From contig NZ_JABFBC010000001.1 in assembly GCF_013093415.1 (NCBI RefSeq), positions 248,001 through 312,000 on the forward strand: a stretch of 64,000 nucleotides of DNA, in the 5' to 3' direction. Source of the stretch: Halovulum dunhuangense. Its GTDB lineage: Bacteria; Pseudomonadota; Alphaproteobacteria; Rhodobacterales; Rhodobacteraceae. The notes under the pieces are model-generated. The model was not told where the DNA came from and did not search any database. It worked only from the letters and a program-made list of their open reading frames with translations. The translations under genes were made by a program, and so were the position numbers. Shown here piece by piece: positions 40,401 to 49,269 of this stretch (its first letter is position 1; the number at the start of each line of letters is the position of its first letter).

Positions 40401-42044
40401 CTCGCCCTCCAGCAGCGGATCGACCTGCGCCAGGCCAAGCCGCAGACCCTGCGCGCTGCCGTCCAGCGTCAGGTCGAACGACCCGGCCAGCGGATCGACC
40501 AGCCCCGCCGCGGAAGTCGACACCGACCCCGCAAGATCGCGCCCCGCAAGCGCACCGAATACCGACAGGTCCGCAATCTCGACCGCCGCGCCGCCCGACA
40601 GGCGCGTGCCGTCAAGCGCCCCTCCGAAACCGATCTGCACGCCATTGCCGGAAAGCTGCGCCTCCTCGATCGCCACCGCCCGGCCCGCGGCCCAGTCGAG
40701 CACGATCAGCAGCTCGACCCCGTTGCCCAGCGCGATTTCAAGCTTCGGGTCGCGCGCGCTGAAGTCCCGCGCCGCGCCCTCGACCCGCGCCGTGACGCGC
40801 CGCGCCTCGGGATCGTCCAGGTTCTCGGCCAGCCCGCCCATGGCGATGGTGGTCTCGCCCACCGTGACCTCGCCGGTGCTCAAGCCTTCCAGCGCCAGAA
40901 CACCGTCCCAGGCCGACCCCTCGCCATAGGTCAGATCCAGTCGCCCGCTCTGGATCGTGGTCTGTCCACCGCCGCCGGGCAGGGCCAGCGGCGTTCCATC
41001 CTCGCGGCCCAGCGCCATCCGCAGATCCAGCGCCTGCGGAAACCCGTCTGGCGCCGTGCGCAGCGTGCCCGCCAGGTCAAGCCCGCCTGCATCCACCTCC
41101 AGCCGATCCAGCGCGATCCCGCCCTCGGCCAGCTGGCGCCCCTCGACCGCGATGGTGCTTTCCTCGGCAAAGAAGGGATGCAGCTCCAGCGGCACCAGCG
41201 GCTGAAGCCGCCCGGCGATGTCGGCCACGAAATCCAGCCCCTCCGGCCCCTCGGTCAGGCGCAGCTGCCCGTCCAGCAGATCCTCGTCCCCGGCGCGGAA
41301 ATCCATCGTGGCGGTCAGATCGGCCACCGGCCCGCTGGCGGTGATGCTGCCCTCGACCGCCGGCCGCCCCTCGACATTCAGCAGGTTCGCGATCAACCCG
41401 TCCTCGGGCTCGCTCAGTTGCAGGTCCAGCGCCACCTCCTGCGAGTCGGCATCGAACGCCGCGCTCAGCAGGAACGACCCGCCCGGCGCGTCGAGGCGGT
41501 TCAGCTCCAGCCGGCTGTCCAGGTTGCCGCCCGCCAGCGCCAGGTTGCCGGTCGCGCCGATTTCCGCCGCGACCCCGATCACCGGCTCGCCCAGGAAGAC
41601 GCGCCCGATCTCCAGGTTGGCCAGGTTGATCGCCACCGGCAGGTCCGGCACGCTGAAACCGCCGCCGCTAGCCTCCGGCTGCGGCAGGCCCGGCTCGGGC
41701 AACGGGCGGCGCGGGATGCGGATGCTCTCGGCTGCCAGCCGCTGCACCTCCACGCGGCCGCGCAGCAGCGCGCTCCGGCTCCAGTTGATCGTCGCGTTGT
41801 CGATCTGAAGCCAGATCCCCTCGCGGTCCGAAATCGTTATCCGCCGCACGCTCGCCTGTGACGACAGCGCCCCCTGCACCCCCGACAGCCGGATCTTGCG
41901 GCTCTCGGTGGAAAGCTGGTTCTGCAACAGGTTTATGATGAAGCCGTTATCGTCCTCGCCCTCGGCGATCTCGTCCTGGGCAAGCCCCAGGAACGGCCAC
42001 AGCACAAGCGGCAGAAGCAGGATCAGGAACCGGAAATGCCGCAT
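37407..42044 (-). CDS. tamB: TamB, translocation and assembly module inner-membrane component
   Basis: 1545 residues. Start ATG 42044 overlaps the tamA stop (TGATG); the much longer open frame upstream simply reads tamA out of frame. A signal-anchor (FLILLLPLVLWPFLGLAQ) is followed by a very long beta-rich region of repeated short strands, the AsmA-like/TamB groove. The conserved TamB C-terminal domain (DUF490) includes GQINLIRGRLNILGQRIEFDEGSVTLIGDLNPRI. It ends with a barrel-like TSVDSRGESTIGIFFERDY. It spans the periplasm with TamA, and in current models conducts phospholipids or assists outer-membrane protein insertion. Confidence 0.93.
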   Translation of the reverse strand: MRHFRFLILLLPLVLWPFLGLAQDEIAEGEDDNGFIINLLQNQLSTESRKIRLSGVQGALSSQASVRRITISDREGIWLQIDNATINWSRSALLRGRVEVQRLAAESIRIPRRPLPEPGLPQPEASGGGFSVPDLPVAINLANLEIGRVFLGEPVIGVAAEIGATGNLALAGGNLDSRLELNRLDAPGGSFLLSAAFDADSQEVALDLQLSEPEDGLIANLLNVEGRPAVEGSITASGPVADLTATMDFRAGDEDLLDGQLRLTEGPEGLDFVADIAGRLQPLVPLELHPFFAEESTIAVEGRQLAEGGIALDRLEVDAGGLDLAGTLRTAPDGFPQALDLRMALGREDGTPLALPGGGGQTTIQSGRLDLTYGEGSAWDGVLALEGLSTGEVTVGETTIAMGGLAENLDDPEARRVTARVEGAARDFSARDPKLEIALGNGVELLIVLDWAAGRAVAIEEAQLSGNGVQIGFGGALDGTRLSGGAAVEIADLSVFGALAGRDLAGSVSTSAAGLVDPLAGSFDLTLDGSAQGLRLGLAQVDPLLEGETVLAGRLRRDAQGIEAEGFRLSNDQLELAADGIYAAEGTDFRLSASVSDIGLVTDAGSGAVRLTAQAEGGVEALGVDLRLAMDAGELQGRAVSGLNLTLRGEGTGAVDLRGRIGGGGRLDETRIGLDGGFELGDGFQRLQGFRFDAGPTRVTGSVARGADGLLSGTLDVASPDISDVAALALQEASGAVRTRLVLSRSAGTQSAAITGAIRDLAVAGSTVSGADLDLAVRDLFGIPLASGEVDLRAARFGGFGISEARLVSSVEDARMRVRADAAFDNGATATLGAQVENLQPGLRVDLARLDLDTGATLATLTAPARLEIAGGATRLTPLSLRIGDGRLVARGTVAEALDLLFEMEALPLSIANDFAPGLGLGGTVSGSARVGGTAEAPEGSFRLDLAGLRAAQTEALGLPALSVGTQGEIAAQAVNLTGRIEAADALLLGFEGRIPLDPDAQGFAATATLERLAVAAFDRAAGNLGLQGRVTGRVEASGSVLDPEARFSLAGEQLSTLLTRQNGLPAAGVTLEGGYRRGVLDLDALQAQGPQGLQFQASGRVPLQGSGLEITAQGRLPLALANIALARSGVQVAGDLSLDAAARGALTAPALSGSARMTGGTILYPHANLRLENVALNLGLAGERVTITEARANFAERGTLSIGGAVGIAAGSGFPADLDIALRDVIYSDGRIVTTRLSGDLTLEGPILGAGRLAGRLDVGRTEVVIPSSFGINAGVLLDISHLNPPRDVQLTLDRAGLNRPLEESQGGGLPLVLDVLVNAPNQIFIRGRGLDAEMGGQVRVTGTASDVVPVGQINLIRGRLNILGQRIEFDEGSVTLIGDLNPRIRLVAETAARDGTVVFLTVEGPATDPAVTFSSSPVLPQDEVLALLIFDRNVAELSPLQIAQLAAAAASLAGVGGGGEGALGGLRSAIGLANLDVTSGDDGEVGVRAGTYVTENIYLDLEADSGGETKATINLDITDSVRARTSVDSRGESTIGIFFERDY

Positions 42045-43945
42045 CAGAACGCCTGCCCTATGCCGATGTAGAAGGCGATGTCGGGATCGCCGCTGCGCGG
42101 ATCCAGGGGCGTCGCCAGGTCGAAACGCAGCGGCCCGAGGCCGGTGTAGTAGCGCACCCCAAGCCCCGCGCCGAACCGCGCGTCGCCGAATTCGCCGGGA
42201 AACACCTCGTCGCTGACCAGCCCCGCATCGACGAAGGCGGTCACGCCGAAGGACTCGCCGATGCGCTGGCGCAACTCGACCGAGCCCTCGACCAGCGACC
42301 GCCCGCCCACCGTGCCCAGCGCCGTCTCCAGCCCGATGGACCGGAAGGCATAGCCGCGGATCGACCCGCCGCCGCCCGCGAAGAAGGACAGGTCCGGCGG
42401 AATATCGGTCAGCGCCCCATCGAGCAGCGCGCCATACTTGCCGCGCAAGGCCACCACCGTCCGCCCCTCGGCGAAGGACAGATAGGTCCGCCCCTCCAGC
42501 TCCGCCCGCAGCCCGGTCGAAGAGAACTCCGTCTCCACGAAAGGCCGCAGCTCCCCGGTCAGGTAATAGCCCTCGGTCGCGTCGAACTCGTTGTTCCGCT
42601 TGTCCAGCGTCGCCCCCACCGGCAGGCTGATCAGCAGGAACTCCCGCGTGCCAAGATCGTCCTCCACCTCCGACAGGCCGACGGCCAGCGCGACACTTCC
42701 CTCCAGGTCCGGGTTGAACCGCCGCGACAGGCCCAGGCTCGTGCGCACCGCCCGCTCGCGATAGGTGTCGAACACCTCCTGCACGATCTCGCCATTGGCG
42801 ATCAGCGTGTTTTCCTGGTCCAGAAAGCCCGGCTTCTCGAAACTCAGCCCGATCCTGTAGTCGTAATCCTCCGGATCGTCCTCGGCCCCGATGCCCGAGA
42901 TGCTGGCATCGAAGCGCAACCGCTCGGCGCTGCCCAGAAGATTGCGGTGCAGCCAGAACCCTTCCAGCCCCAGCCCCTCGATCGACGAAAACGTCGCCCC
43001 CACCCCGAACCGCCGGGGCGGGCGGCGCAGCGTCTCGATATCCAATGGCAGCGTGCCGTCGGCCAGCACCTGCTCGCCCTCGACCACCCGGACCGCCCGG
43101 AACACGCGCAGGTCGTTCAGCCGCTCGGCCGCCGCCGCGATCCGCTCCGGATCGTAGCGCGCGCCCTCGGGAATGTCGGCCATGTAGCGCACGAAATCGG
43201 CGTTCACCCCGCCGGTTCCGGTCACCGTCACCGGGCCGAACCGCGCCTCCGGGCCGGGATCCATCCGGATCGTGACATCCAGCCGCCCGGTCCCGTGATC
43301 GGCGATCACCTCGCGTTCCGCGACCCGCGCCTTGGGCCGCCCGACCCGGCGCCATTCCTTGACCTCCTGGTCGCCGGCGGCATTCACGATCCCCGCCCGC
43401 GCCGGCAGGCCGGGCCGGAACATCTCCTGCGGCTGATCTGCCCCGGTATCGGGAAGCGCACCGGCCGCCGGGGCCGGGTTCACGAACCCCGTGCGGCCAA
43501 AGACGAAGGGCGGCCCCGGATCCACGCTGACCACCACCTGTGCCGGCGCGGGCAGATCCGCCGCCAGCGACAGGTCCGCCGCCTCGCGCCCGTTCACGCT
43601 GATCGAGATGGCCCCCGCGTAATACCCCTCGGCGTAAAGCGCGGCCAGCAGGGCCCGGTAGTCCGCCTGCGCGGTCGAAATCAGCCCCGCGGCGCCGGAC
43701 GCGGGATCCTCGCGCCCGGTCCACAGCGCCGAGGCCCCCTGCACCCGGTCGCGCAGATCGTCGTCGGCCATCTCGAAGCGCACCGTATAGGCCAGCGGAT
43801 CGACGATCGCGACGCCATCCTCCGCCGCCTCGTCCTCACCGCCGAAATTGATCCCGAGGAAACGGAACGCCTGCGCCGGCTCCGCCGCCACCAGCATCGC
43901 CCCGAGCAGCACCACACCGCTCACGCTCAGGGTCAATCGTCTCAT
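42044..43945 (-). CDS. tamA: TamA, BamA-family outer-membrane assembly protein
   Basis: 633 residues with a signal peptide (cleavage near AQAF, residue 26). POTRA-like N-terminal domains (with GARYDPERIAAAAERLNDLRVFRAVRV) precede a 16-strand Omp85 barrel containing the surface-antigen motifs RGYAFRSIGLE and the final GLGVRYYTGLGPLRFDLATPL. The terminal residue is Phe, as in outer-membrane barrels. It is co-translated with tamB. Confidence 0.93.
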   Translation of the reverse strand: MRRLTLSVSGVVLLGAMLVAAEPAQAFRFLGINFGGEDEAAEDGVAIVDPLAYTVRFEMADDDLRDRVQGASALWTGREDPASGAAGLISTAQADYRALLAALYAEGYYAGAISISVNGREAADLSLAADLPAPAQVVVSVDPGPPFVFGRTGFVNPAPAAGALPDTGADQPQEMFRPGLPARAGIVNAAGDQEVKEWRRVGRPKARVAEREVIADHGTGRLDVTIRMDPGPEARFGPVTVTGTGGVNADFVRYMADIPEGARYDPERIAAAAERLNDLRVFRAVRVVEGEQVLADGTLPLDIETLRRPPRRFGVGATFSSIEGLGLEGFWLHRNLLGSAERLRFDASISGIGAEDDPEDYDYRIGLSFEKPGFLDQENTLIANGEIVQEVFDTYRERAVRTSLGLSRRFNPDLEGSVALAVGLSEVEDDLGTREFLLISLPVGATLDKRNNEFDATEGYYLTGELRPFVETEFSSTGLRAELEGRTYLSFAEGRTVVALRGKYGALLDGALTDIPPDLSFFAGGGGSIRGYAFRSIGLETALGTVGGRSLVEGSVELRQRIGESFGVTAFVDAGLVSDEVFPGEFGDARFGAGLGVRYYTGLGPLRFDLATPLDPRSGDPDIAFYIGIGQAF

Positions 43946-44008
43946 GGTCGCACTCCCGCCGGATCACACAAGCCTGCATGAGTCTAGGGCATGAGCCGGA
44001 AAGTGAAA

Positions 44009-44055
44009 CCGCAAACCTTGCGGAAGGCCCCACCCCGCGGGCGGCGGGATGGGGC
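44009..44055 (-). terminator. Tandem terminator hairpins downstream of sat-cysC
   Basis: Two stems lie in a row after the sat-cysC stop on the minus strand. One is a 12-bp GC stem (44027-44038 with 44044-44055, one G-U). The other is CCGCAA/TTGCGG (44009-44023) with a 3-base loop, followed on the minus strand by TTTCACTTT. Confidence 0.65.
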
Positions 44056-44064
44056 GTCGGGGCA

Positions 44065-45771
44065 TCAGGCCCCGATCAGGCCCAGGCTTTCCAGCTTCAG
44101 CAGCACCTGGTGGGCGCAGTTGTCCACGTCCGCCTTTTCGGTGTCGATCACCAGCTCGGCGTTGGTCGGGGCCTCGTAGGGGTCGGAAATGCCGGTGAAC
44201 TCCTTGATCTTGCCCGCCCGCGCCAGGGCATAAAGCCCCTTGCGGTCGCGCGCCTCGCAGGCCTCGAGCGACGTTGCGACATGCACCTCGACAAAGGTGC
44301 CATAGGCTTCGATCATCTCGCGCACCGCCCGCCGCGTGGCGGTATAGGGCGCGATCGGCGCGCACAGCGCGATGCCGCCATTCTTGGTGATCTCGGACGC
44401 GACATAGCCGATCCGGCGGATGTTGATGTCGCGATGCTCCTTGGAAAAGCCCAGCTCCGAGGACAGGTGCTTGCGCACCACGTCGCCATCCAGCAGCGTC
44501 ACGGGACGGCCGCCCAGTTCCATCAGCTTGACCATCAGCGCATTCGCGATGGTGGACTTGCCCGACCCCGACAGCCCGGTGAAGAACACCGTGAAACCCT
44601 GCTTCGACCGCGCGGGCCGGGTTCGGCGCAGCTCTTCCACCACCTCGGGGAAAGAGAACCAGTCGGGGATCTCCAGCCCCTCGGACAGCCGCCGCCGCAG
44701 TTCCGTGCCCGAGATGTTCAGCACGGTCATCCCCGGCTCCACCTCGTCGGCGGGCTCGTACTGCGCCCGCTCCTGCACATAGACCATCTGCTTGAAATCG
44801 ACCATTTCCAGGCCGATCTCGCCCTCGTGCTCGCGGAACAGCTCCTGCGCCTCGTAGGGGCCGTAGAAATCCTCGCCCGCGCTGTTCTTGCCCGGCCCGG
44901 CATGGTCGCGGCCCACGATCATGTGGGTGCAGCCATGGTTGCGCCGGATGATGCCGTGCCACACCGCCTCGCGCGGGCCGGCCATGCGCATCGCCAGGTT
45001 CAGCAGGCTCAGCGACGTGGTGGACGAGGGATACTTGTCCAGCACCGCCTCGTAGCAGCGCACGCGGGTGAAATGATCGATGTCGCCCGGCTTGGTCATG
45101 CCCACGACCGGATGGATCAGCAGGTTCGCCTGCGCTTCCTTCGCAGCGCGGAAGGTCAGTTCCTGGTGGGCGCGGTGCAGCGGGTTGCGGGTCTGGAACG
45201 CCACCACGCGCCGCCAGCCCATCTTGCGGAAATAGGCGCGCAGCTCGTTGGGCGTGTTGCGCAGGCCGCGGTAGTCGTAATGCACCGGCGCCTGGATGCC
45301 CGTCACCGGCCCGCCCAGATAGACCGGCCCCGCCTGGTTGTGCAGGTAGTTCACCGCCGGATGCGCCAGGTCATCGGCGCCGAACACCTTTTCCGCCTCG
45401 CGCGACTTGTCCGGCGACCACTTGTCCGACACCGACAGGATCGCCAGGATCACGCCCTCCTGGTCGCGCAGCGCGATGTCCTGCCCCGGCTCGACCTTCG
45501 CCGCAAAGACCTCCGACACGTCCAGCGTGATCGGCATGGGCCACAGCGTGCCGTCCGCCAGCCGCATGTTCTCGACGACGCTGTCGTAATCCGCCTGGCC
45601 GAGGAAACCCTTCAGCGGGAAGAACCCGCCATTCATCAGCAGCTCCAGATCGCAGATCTGCCGCGGCGTCAGATCCCAGGACAACAGGTCGCCGGCTTCC
45701 TTCTTCAGCTTCTCGGCGCTGTCGTAGGACACGAAAAGCTCGGGGATCGGCATGGTACTGGCGGGGGTCAT
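44065..45771 (-). CDS. Bifunctional sulfate adenylyltransferase/adenylylsulfate kinase (Sat-CysC)
   Basis: 568 residues. The N-terminal ATP sulfurylase has FQTRNPLHRAHQE and MIVGRDHAGPGKN, the nucleotide and sulfate-binding motifs. The C-terminal APS kinase has the P-loop GLSGSGKST (about 390-400) and DGDVVRKHLSSELGFS. It makes PAPS from sulfate in two steps. Start ATG 45771 has AAGGAA upstream. PAPS feeds assimilation and, here probably, the sulfotransferase at 33125-34102. No cysH or cysIJ is adjacent. Tandem hairpins terminate it. Confidence 0.95.
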   Translation of the reverse strand: MTPASTMPIPELFVSYDSAEKLKKEAGDLLSWDLTPRQICDLELLMNGGFFPLKGFLGQADYDSVVENMRLADGTLWPMPITLDVSEVFAAKVEPGQDIALRDQEGVILAILSVSDKWSPDKSREAEKVFGADDLAHPAVNYLHNQAGPVYLGGPVTGIQAPVHYDYRGLRNTPNELRAYFRKMGWRRVVAFQTRNPLHRAHQELTFRAAKEAQANLLIHPVVGMTKPGDIDHFTRVRCYEAVLDKYPSSTTSLSLLNLAMRMAGPREAVWHGIIRRNHGCTHMIVGRDHAGPGKNSAGEDFYGPYEAQELFREHEGEIGLEMVDFKQMVYVQERAQYEPADEVEPGMTVLNISGTELRRRLSEGLEIPDWFSFPEVVEELRRTRPARSKQGFTVFFTGLSGSGKSTIANALMVKLMELGGRPVTLLDGDVVRKHLSSELGFSKEHRDINIRRIGYVASEITKNGGIALCAPIAPYTATRRAVREMIEAYGTFVEVHVATSLEACEARDRKGLYALARAGKIKEFTGISDPYEAPTNAELVIDTEKADVDNCAHQVLLKLESLGLIGA

Positions 45772-45986
45772 CTCATTTCCTTGCGTGAAATCGGCCTTGT
45801 CCGCTGGCGCTTTAGCAGCGCCCCCGGTGCAGGTCAAAACCGCAAGTTGCGAAACCGGCGGCACAGGCGAAAAGAAGAAGAGTTTCACCACTTCCGCCTC
45901 CGATCCGGGCAGGTTTTCCGTTACTTCCCCGCCATAATACGGGACAATTTCCGTGCCAGCGGTGGGCGAACCGGAACGAGGACCAG

Positions 45987-47858
45987 ATGGAACAGCTCCA
46001 CGACACCATGACCCGCACGCAGAAGGCGATCTTCCTTCTGTCGCTGGACGGTCTGGCGATGCTCGTGGCGCTGCTCGTGGCCCTCCAGCTCCGGCTTGGG
46101 GAAGTCTGGCCGGATCGCTATTTCGAACAGGGCTTCGGCCTCTTCGTGCTGGTGCCGGTGATCGGCATGCTGGTCAGCTGGATCATGGGCGTGCCGCGCA
46201 TCGTGCTGCGCAGCTTCGAGCAGCGCGCGCTTCTGCGCCTGGTGCAGTTCGCCTTCGTCATGTCGCTGGTGACCGCCGCGCTGAACACCGGGCTGGGTTT
46301 CGGCCTGCCGCGTTCGGTGCCCGGCATCTGGGCCGGGGTGTTCCTGCTGTTCGCGGTGTTCTCCCGGCTGGTGCTCCTGTCGCTGATCGACCGCCTGCGT
46401 GCGCGGGCCAGCACCGCCAAGCCCGTGCTCGTCTATGGTGCGGGCAGCGCCGGCCAGCAGCTCGTTGCCGCCCTGCGCTCGTCGCGCGAACTGGTGCCGG
46501 TGGGCTTTCTCGACGACAACCCCGCGCTCCGCCGGGTCGAGGTGGCGGGCCTGCGCGTGCACCTGCCCGCCGACCTGCCCCGTCTGCGCGCCGCGCTGGG
46601 CATCGAGCAGGTGATCCTCGCCATGCCGTCGCTTTCCGCGACCGAGCGGCGGCGCAAGCTGCGCGCCCTTGCCGAGACGGGGATCGAGGTGCAGGCGCTT
46701 CCCCCCATCATCGAACTGCTCGACGGCCGCTCGCTGCGGGACCAGATCCGCCCCGTCTCGCCCGACGAATTGCTGGGCCGCGAGGCGGTGGACCTCGCCA
46801 GTCCCGAAGTCACCGCCGCATACGCGGGCAGGACCATCCTCGTTTCCGGCGCCGGCGGCTCCATCGGCTCGGAACTCGCGCGCCAGATCCTCGCCGCCCG
46901 CCCGGCGCGGCTGATCCTCTACGAACTGGGCGAATTCGCGCTCTACAACATCGAACTGGAACTCCGCGCCCTGGGCCCCGCCCTGCCGGAAATCGTGCCC
47001 GTCCTCGGCTCCGTCACCGACCCCCGCCGCGTGGCCGACACCATCCGCCGCTACGGCGTGGACATCATCCTCCACGCCGCCGCCTACAAGCACGTCCCCC
47101 TGGTCGAGGCGAACCCGCTCGAAGGCGCGCGCAACAACATCCTGGGCACCCGCACCCTGGCCGAGGCCGCAGCCGCCGCCGGGGTGGAACGCTTCATCCT
47201 CGTCTCCACCGACAAGGCGGTGCGCCCGACCAGCGTCATGGGCGCGACCAAGCGCATGGCCGAACTGGTGATCCAGGATCTCCAGACCCGCCACCCCGGC
47301 ACCCGCTTCGCCATGGTCCGCTTCGGCAACGTGCTCGGCTCCTCCGGCTCGGTGATCCCGCTCTTCCGCAGCCAGATCGCCTCGGGCGGCCCGGTCACGC
47401 TGACCCACCCCGAGGTGACGCGCTTCTTCATGACCATCCCCGAGGCGGCGCAGCTCGTCCTCCTCGCCGGCTCCTACGCCGAGGGCGGCGACGTCTTCGT
47501 GCTCGACATGGGCCGTCCGGTCCGCATCGCCGACCTTGCCCGCAGCCTGATCGAGCTGTCGGGCCTGACGGTCCGCGACGCGGCCAACCCCGATGGCGAC
47601 ATCGAGATCCGCGTCACCGGCCTGCGTCCCGGCGAAAAGCTCTACGAGGAACTGCTGATCGACGAGACGACGATCCCCACGCCGCACCCCCGTATCCTGC
47701 GCGCCAGCGAAAGGCGGCTGGAGGCGGAACCGATGCGGCAACTCCTGACCCGGATCGAAAGCGCCATCGCCGAGGACGATGCGGCCGCGCTTCAGAATGC
47801 GCTGGCCGACGCGGTGGACGGCTTCGCCACCGGGCCCGCCCCGCGCAAGCGCGCCTGA
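45987..47858 (+). CDS. Nucleotide-sugar 4,6-dehydratase/epimerase, CapD/FlaA1/WbpM type
   Basis: 623 residues. Four N-terminal membrane helices are followed by a first Rossmann domain (VLVYGAGSAGQQLVAAL). The catalytic SDR domain has ILVSGAGGSIGSELARQI and VSTDKAVRPTSVMGATKRMAELV, with the Met/Lys replacement of the usual Tyr-x3-Lys seen in this family. It makes a UDP-4-keto-6-deoxy sugar for surface polysaccharide. Start ATG 45987 has GAGGA upstream. It is divergent from sat-cysC and not in the main cluster 12 kb away. Confidence 0.92.
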   Translation: MEQLHDTMTRTQKAIFLLSLDGLAMLVALLVALQLRLGEVWPDRYFEQGFGLFVLVPVIGMLVSWIMGVPRIVLRSFEQRALLRLVQFAFVMSLVTAALNTGLGFGLPRSVPGIWAGVFLLFAVFSRLVLLSLIDRLRARASTAKPVLVYGAGSAGQQLVAALRSSRELVPVGFLDDNPALRRVEVAGLRVHLPADLPRLRAALGIEQVILAMPSLSATERRRKLRALAETGIEVQALPPIIELLDGRSLRDQIRPVSPDELLGREAVDLASPEVTAAYAGRTILVSGAGGSIGSELARQILAARPARLILYELGEFALYNIELELRALGPALPEIVPVLGSVTDPRRVADTIRRYGVDIILHAAAYKHVPLVEANPLEGARNNILGTRTLAEAAAAAGVERFILVSTDKAVRPTSVMGATKRMAELVIQDLQTRHPGTRFAMVRFGNVLGSSGSVIPLFRSQIASGGPVTLTHPEVTRFFMTIPEAAQLVLLAGSYAEGGDVFVLDMGRPVRIADLARSLIELSGLTVRDAANPDGDIEIRVTGLRPGEKLYEELLIDETTIPTPHPRILRASERRLEAEPMRQLLTRIESAIAEDDAAALQNALADAVDGFATGPAPRKRA

Positions 47859-47930
47859 CAGGCCACCCCCCGAAACGGAAAAGACCGCGGCGCGTTCCCG
47901 CGCCACGGCCGTTCCAGGCGATCCGCCCAA

Positions 47931-47959
47931 AAGAAAAGAGCGGGCCGAAGCCCGCTCTT
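47931..47959 (-). terminator. Rho-independent terminator of the porin gene
   Basis: A perfect 10-bp stem AAGAGCGGGC/GCCCGCTCTT with a 4-base loop (47936-47959), followed on the minus strand by TTCTTTT. It starts 26 bases past the porin stop. Confidence 0.85.
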
Positions 47960-47984
47960 CCCTGAAGTCAACCGATCCGTCGGA

Positions 47985-48998
47985 TCAGAACGACAGGCCC
48001 AGGCCGAAGCCGGCGCGCAGCACGTCGTCAGGCGCGTTGTCGTCGCTGACATTCGAGACCGCCGCAACCAGCTCGGCACCGCCGGTCAGGTCGTAGGTCA
48101 TGTAGCCCTGGATCACTTCTTCGTTGGAACCGTCGGTGTTGTCAGTCATCTGGTAGGCAACGCCCACACCGATCGCGCCCTGCGAGTAGGTCGCGCCGAT
48201 GCCATAGACGTCTTCAGCCAGAATACCAGCATCGGCCGGACGGTCGATGTTCTGGTACGACAGGTTCACGCCGAAGGCACCAAAGCCCAGAGCGGTCGAC
48301 AGACCGATCGCGGTGTGGTCCCCGGTGCCGAGGCCGCCAGCGTCAGCGGTTTCAACGGTCGACAGGCCCAGACCGGCCGAAACCGAGGTGCCGCCGAAGT
48401 CGCCACGGTAGGACAGACCCAGTTCGTACACGTCGCTGGTGATCAGCGCGTTCGACACGCCGCCAGCCGAGTCGCCGGTCACGGCATAGGCGCCCGCACG
48501 CTGATCTTCCAGACCGATCGACGCGGACACGCCGAAGGCGCCGAACGAGTAGTCGTAGCGCAGGATTTCCGGCGCCAGACCGTCGAGCGGGTTGCCACCG
48601 CTGGCCTGGTCGGCTTCGTCCGACAGACCGCCGGCGGGCAGTTCGATGTGCACGCGGTCATAGGCGCCGTCAACGTCGCCCATCGACAGGGTGCCGAACG
48701 AACCGGACAAGAAGACCGAGTTCGAGGTCTCGAGGGCCGAGCCACCATCGGTTTCGTCCAGGTCGATGGTCGCGCCGAAGGTCAGGCCGTTGTCGGTCTG
48801 GCCGGACAGCGTGAAGGTCACGTCCAGGTCGTTGTGGAAGATCGCGACGCCGTCGGCACCGCCGCCAGCAATGCCGTCGTCGACATAGGTGACGCCCATC
48901 TCGGCCGAGCCGGACAGCGCAACGCCAGCGTGGCCGTCGGCATAGGCAACACCAGCCAGGCTGACGATCGCCGAGGTCGCGAAGAGAACGTTTTTCAT
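47985..48998 (-). CDS. Outer-membrane porin (Rhodobacter-type)
   Basis: 337 residues. Signal peptide MKNVLFATSAIVSLAGVAYA, then an acidic beta-barrel sequence with alternating aromatic/hydrophobic strands, including FGTLSMGDVDGAYDRV, a typical constriction-loop region of alphaproteobacterial general porins. It ends with Phe (GFGLGLSF). It gives passive entry to small hydrophilic solutes. Start ATG 48998 follows AGAGGG. Codon use is more uniform and less GC-extreme than neighbours, as expected for a highly expressed gene. A strong terminator follows. Confidence 0.92.
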   Translation of the reverse strand: MKNVLFATSAIVSLAGVAYADGHAGVALSGSAEMGVTYVDDGIAGGGADGVAIFHNDLDVTFTLSGQTDNGLTFGATIDLDETDGGSALETSNSVFLSGSFGTLSMGDVDGAYDRVHIELPAGGLSDEADQASGGNPLDGLAPEILRYDYSFGAFGVSASIGLEDQRAGAYAVTGDSAGGVSNALITSDVYELGLSYRGDFGGTSVSAGLGLSTVETADAGGLGTGDHTAIGLSTALGFGAFGVNLSYQNIDRPADAGILAEDVYGIGATYSQGAIGVGVAYQMTDNTDGSNEEVIQGYMTYDLTGGAELVAAVSNVSDDNAPDDVLRAGFGLGLSF

Positions 48999-49068
48999 CG
49001 TTTTCCCTCTGTGTTTACTAGGTTCAAGGTGCACCACTATCCAGGCCCACCCGGAAGAGCACGATTGG

Positions 49069-49097
49069 TAATTGATCCGAAAGCCCCGAACGGTCAA
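49069..49097 (-). promoter_or_regulatory. Candidate sigma-70 promoter of the porin gene
   Basis: On the minus strand, TTGACC (49097-49092) is followed after 17 bases by CAATTA (49074-49069). It would give a 5' leader of roughly 60-65 bases before ATG 48998. Confidence 0.4.
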
Positions 49098-49202
49098 GAA
49101 CGCCCCAAACCGCCGGGGGCAAACCGCCGAACGTGATGCAAGCATGTCACATATGGTTCAGGCACCGGCGGGCCGCGCCAGGACGGCTCAAAGGGAAAAA
49201 CC

Positions 49203-49231
49203 TTGTCCCTGCCCAAGCCAGCCGATAAACG
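49203..49231 (+). promoter_or_regulatory. Candidate promoter for the DUF3576-leuS operon
   Basis: TTGTCC (49203-49208), a 17-base spacer and TAAACG (49226-49231), about 38 bases upstream of the lipoprotein start. It matches the spacing of a housekeeping promoter but only part of the consensus. Confidence 0.35.
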
Positions 49232-49269
49232 ACGAATGGCGTTTTCCAGTACTTCCGGGGAGTGGCGTG

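Noticed and set aside
37368-41861. A 1497-codon open frame on the plus strand opposite tamB
   Set aside because: It is an antisense shadow caused by the high GC and codon bias of tamB. Its translation is Arg/Gln/Pro/His-rich low-complexity sequence with no domain, signal or ribosome-binding site.
42045-43724. Extension of tamB to over 2100 residues
   Set aside because: The extra part is tamA in another frame. TamB's own start (ATG 42044) has a signal-anchor and overlaps the tamA stop in the usual way.
45921-47930. Long minus-strand frame opposite the CapD-like gene
   Set aside because: Its translation is His/Asp/Gly/Gln-rich without family features, while the plus strand encodes a clear two-Rossmann dehydratase.
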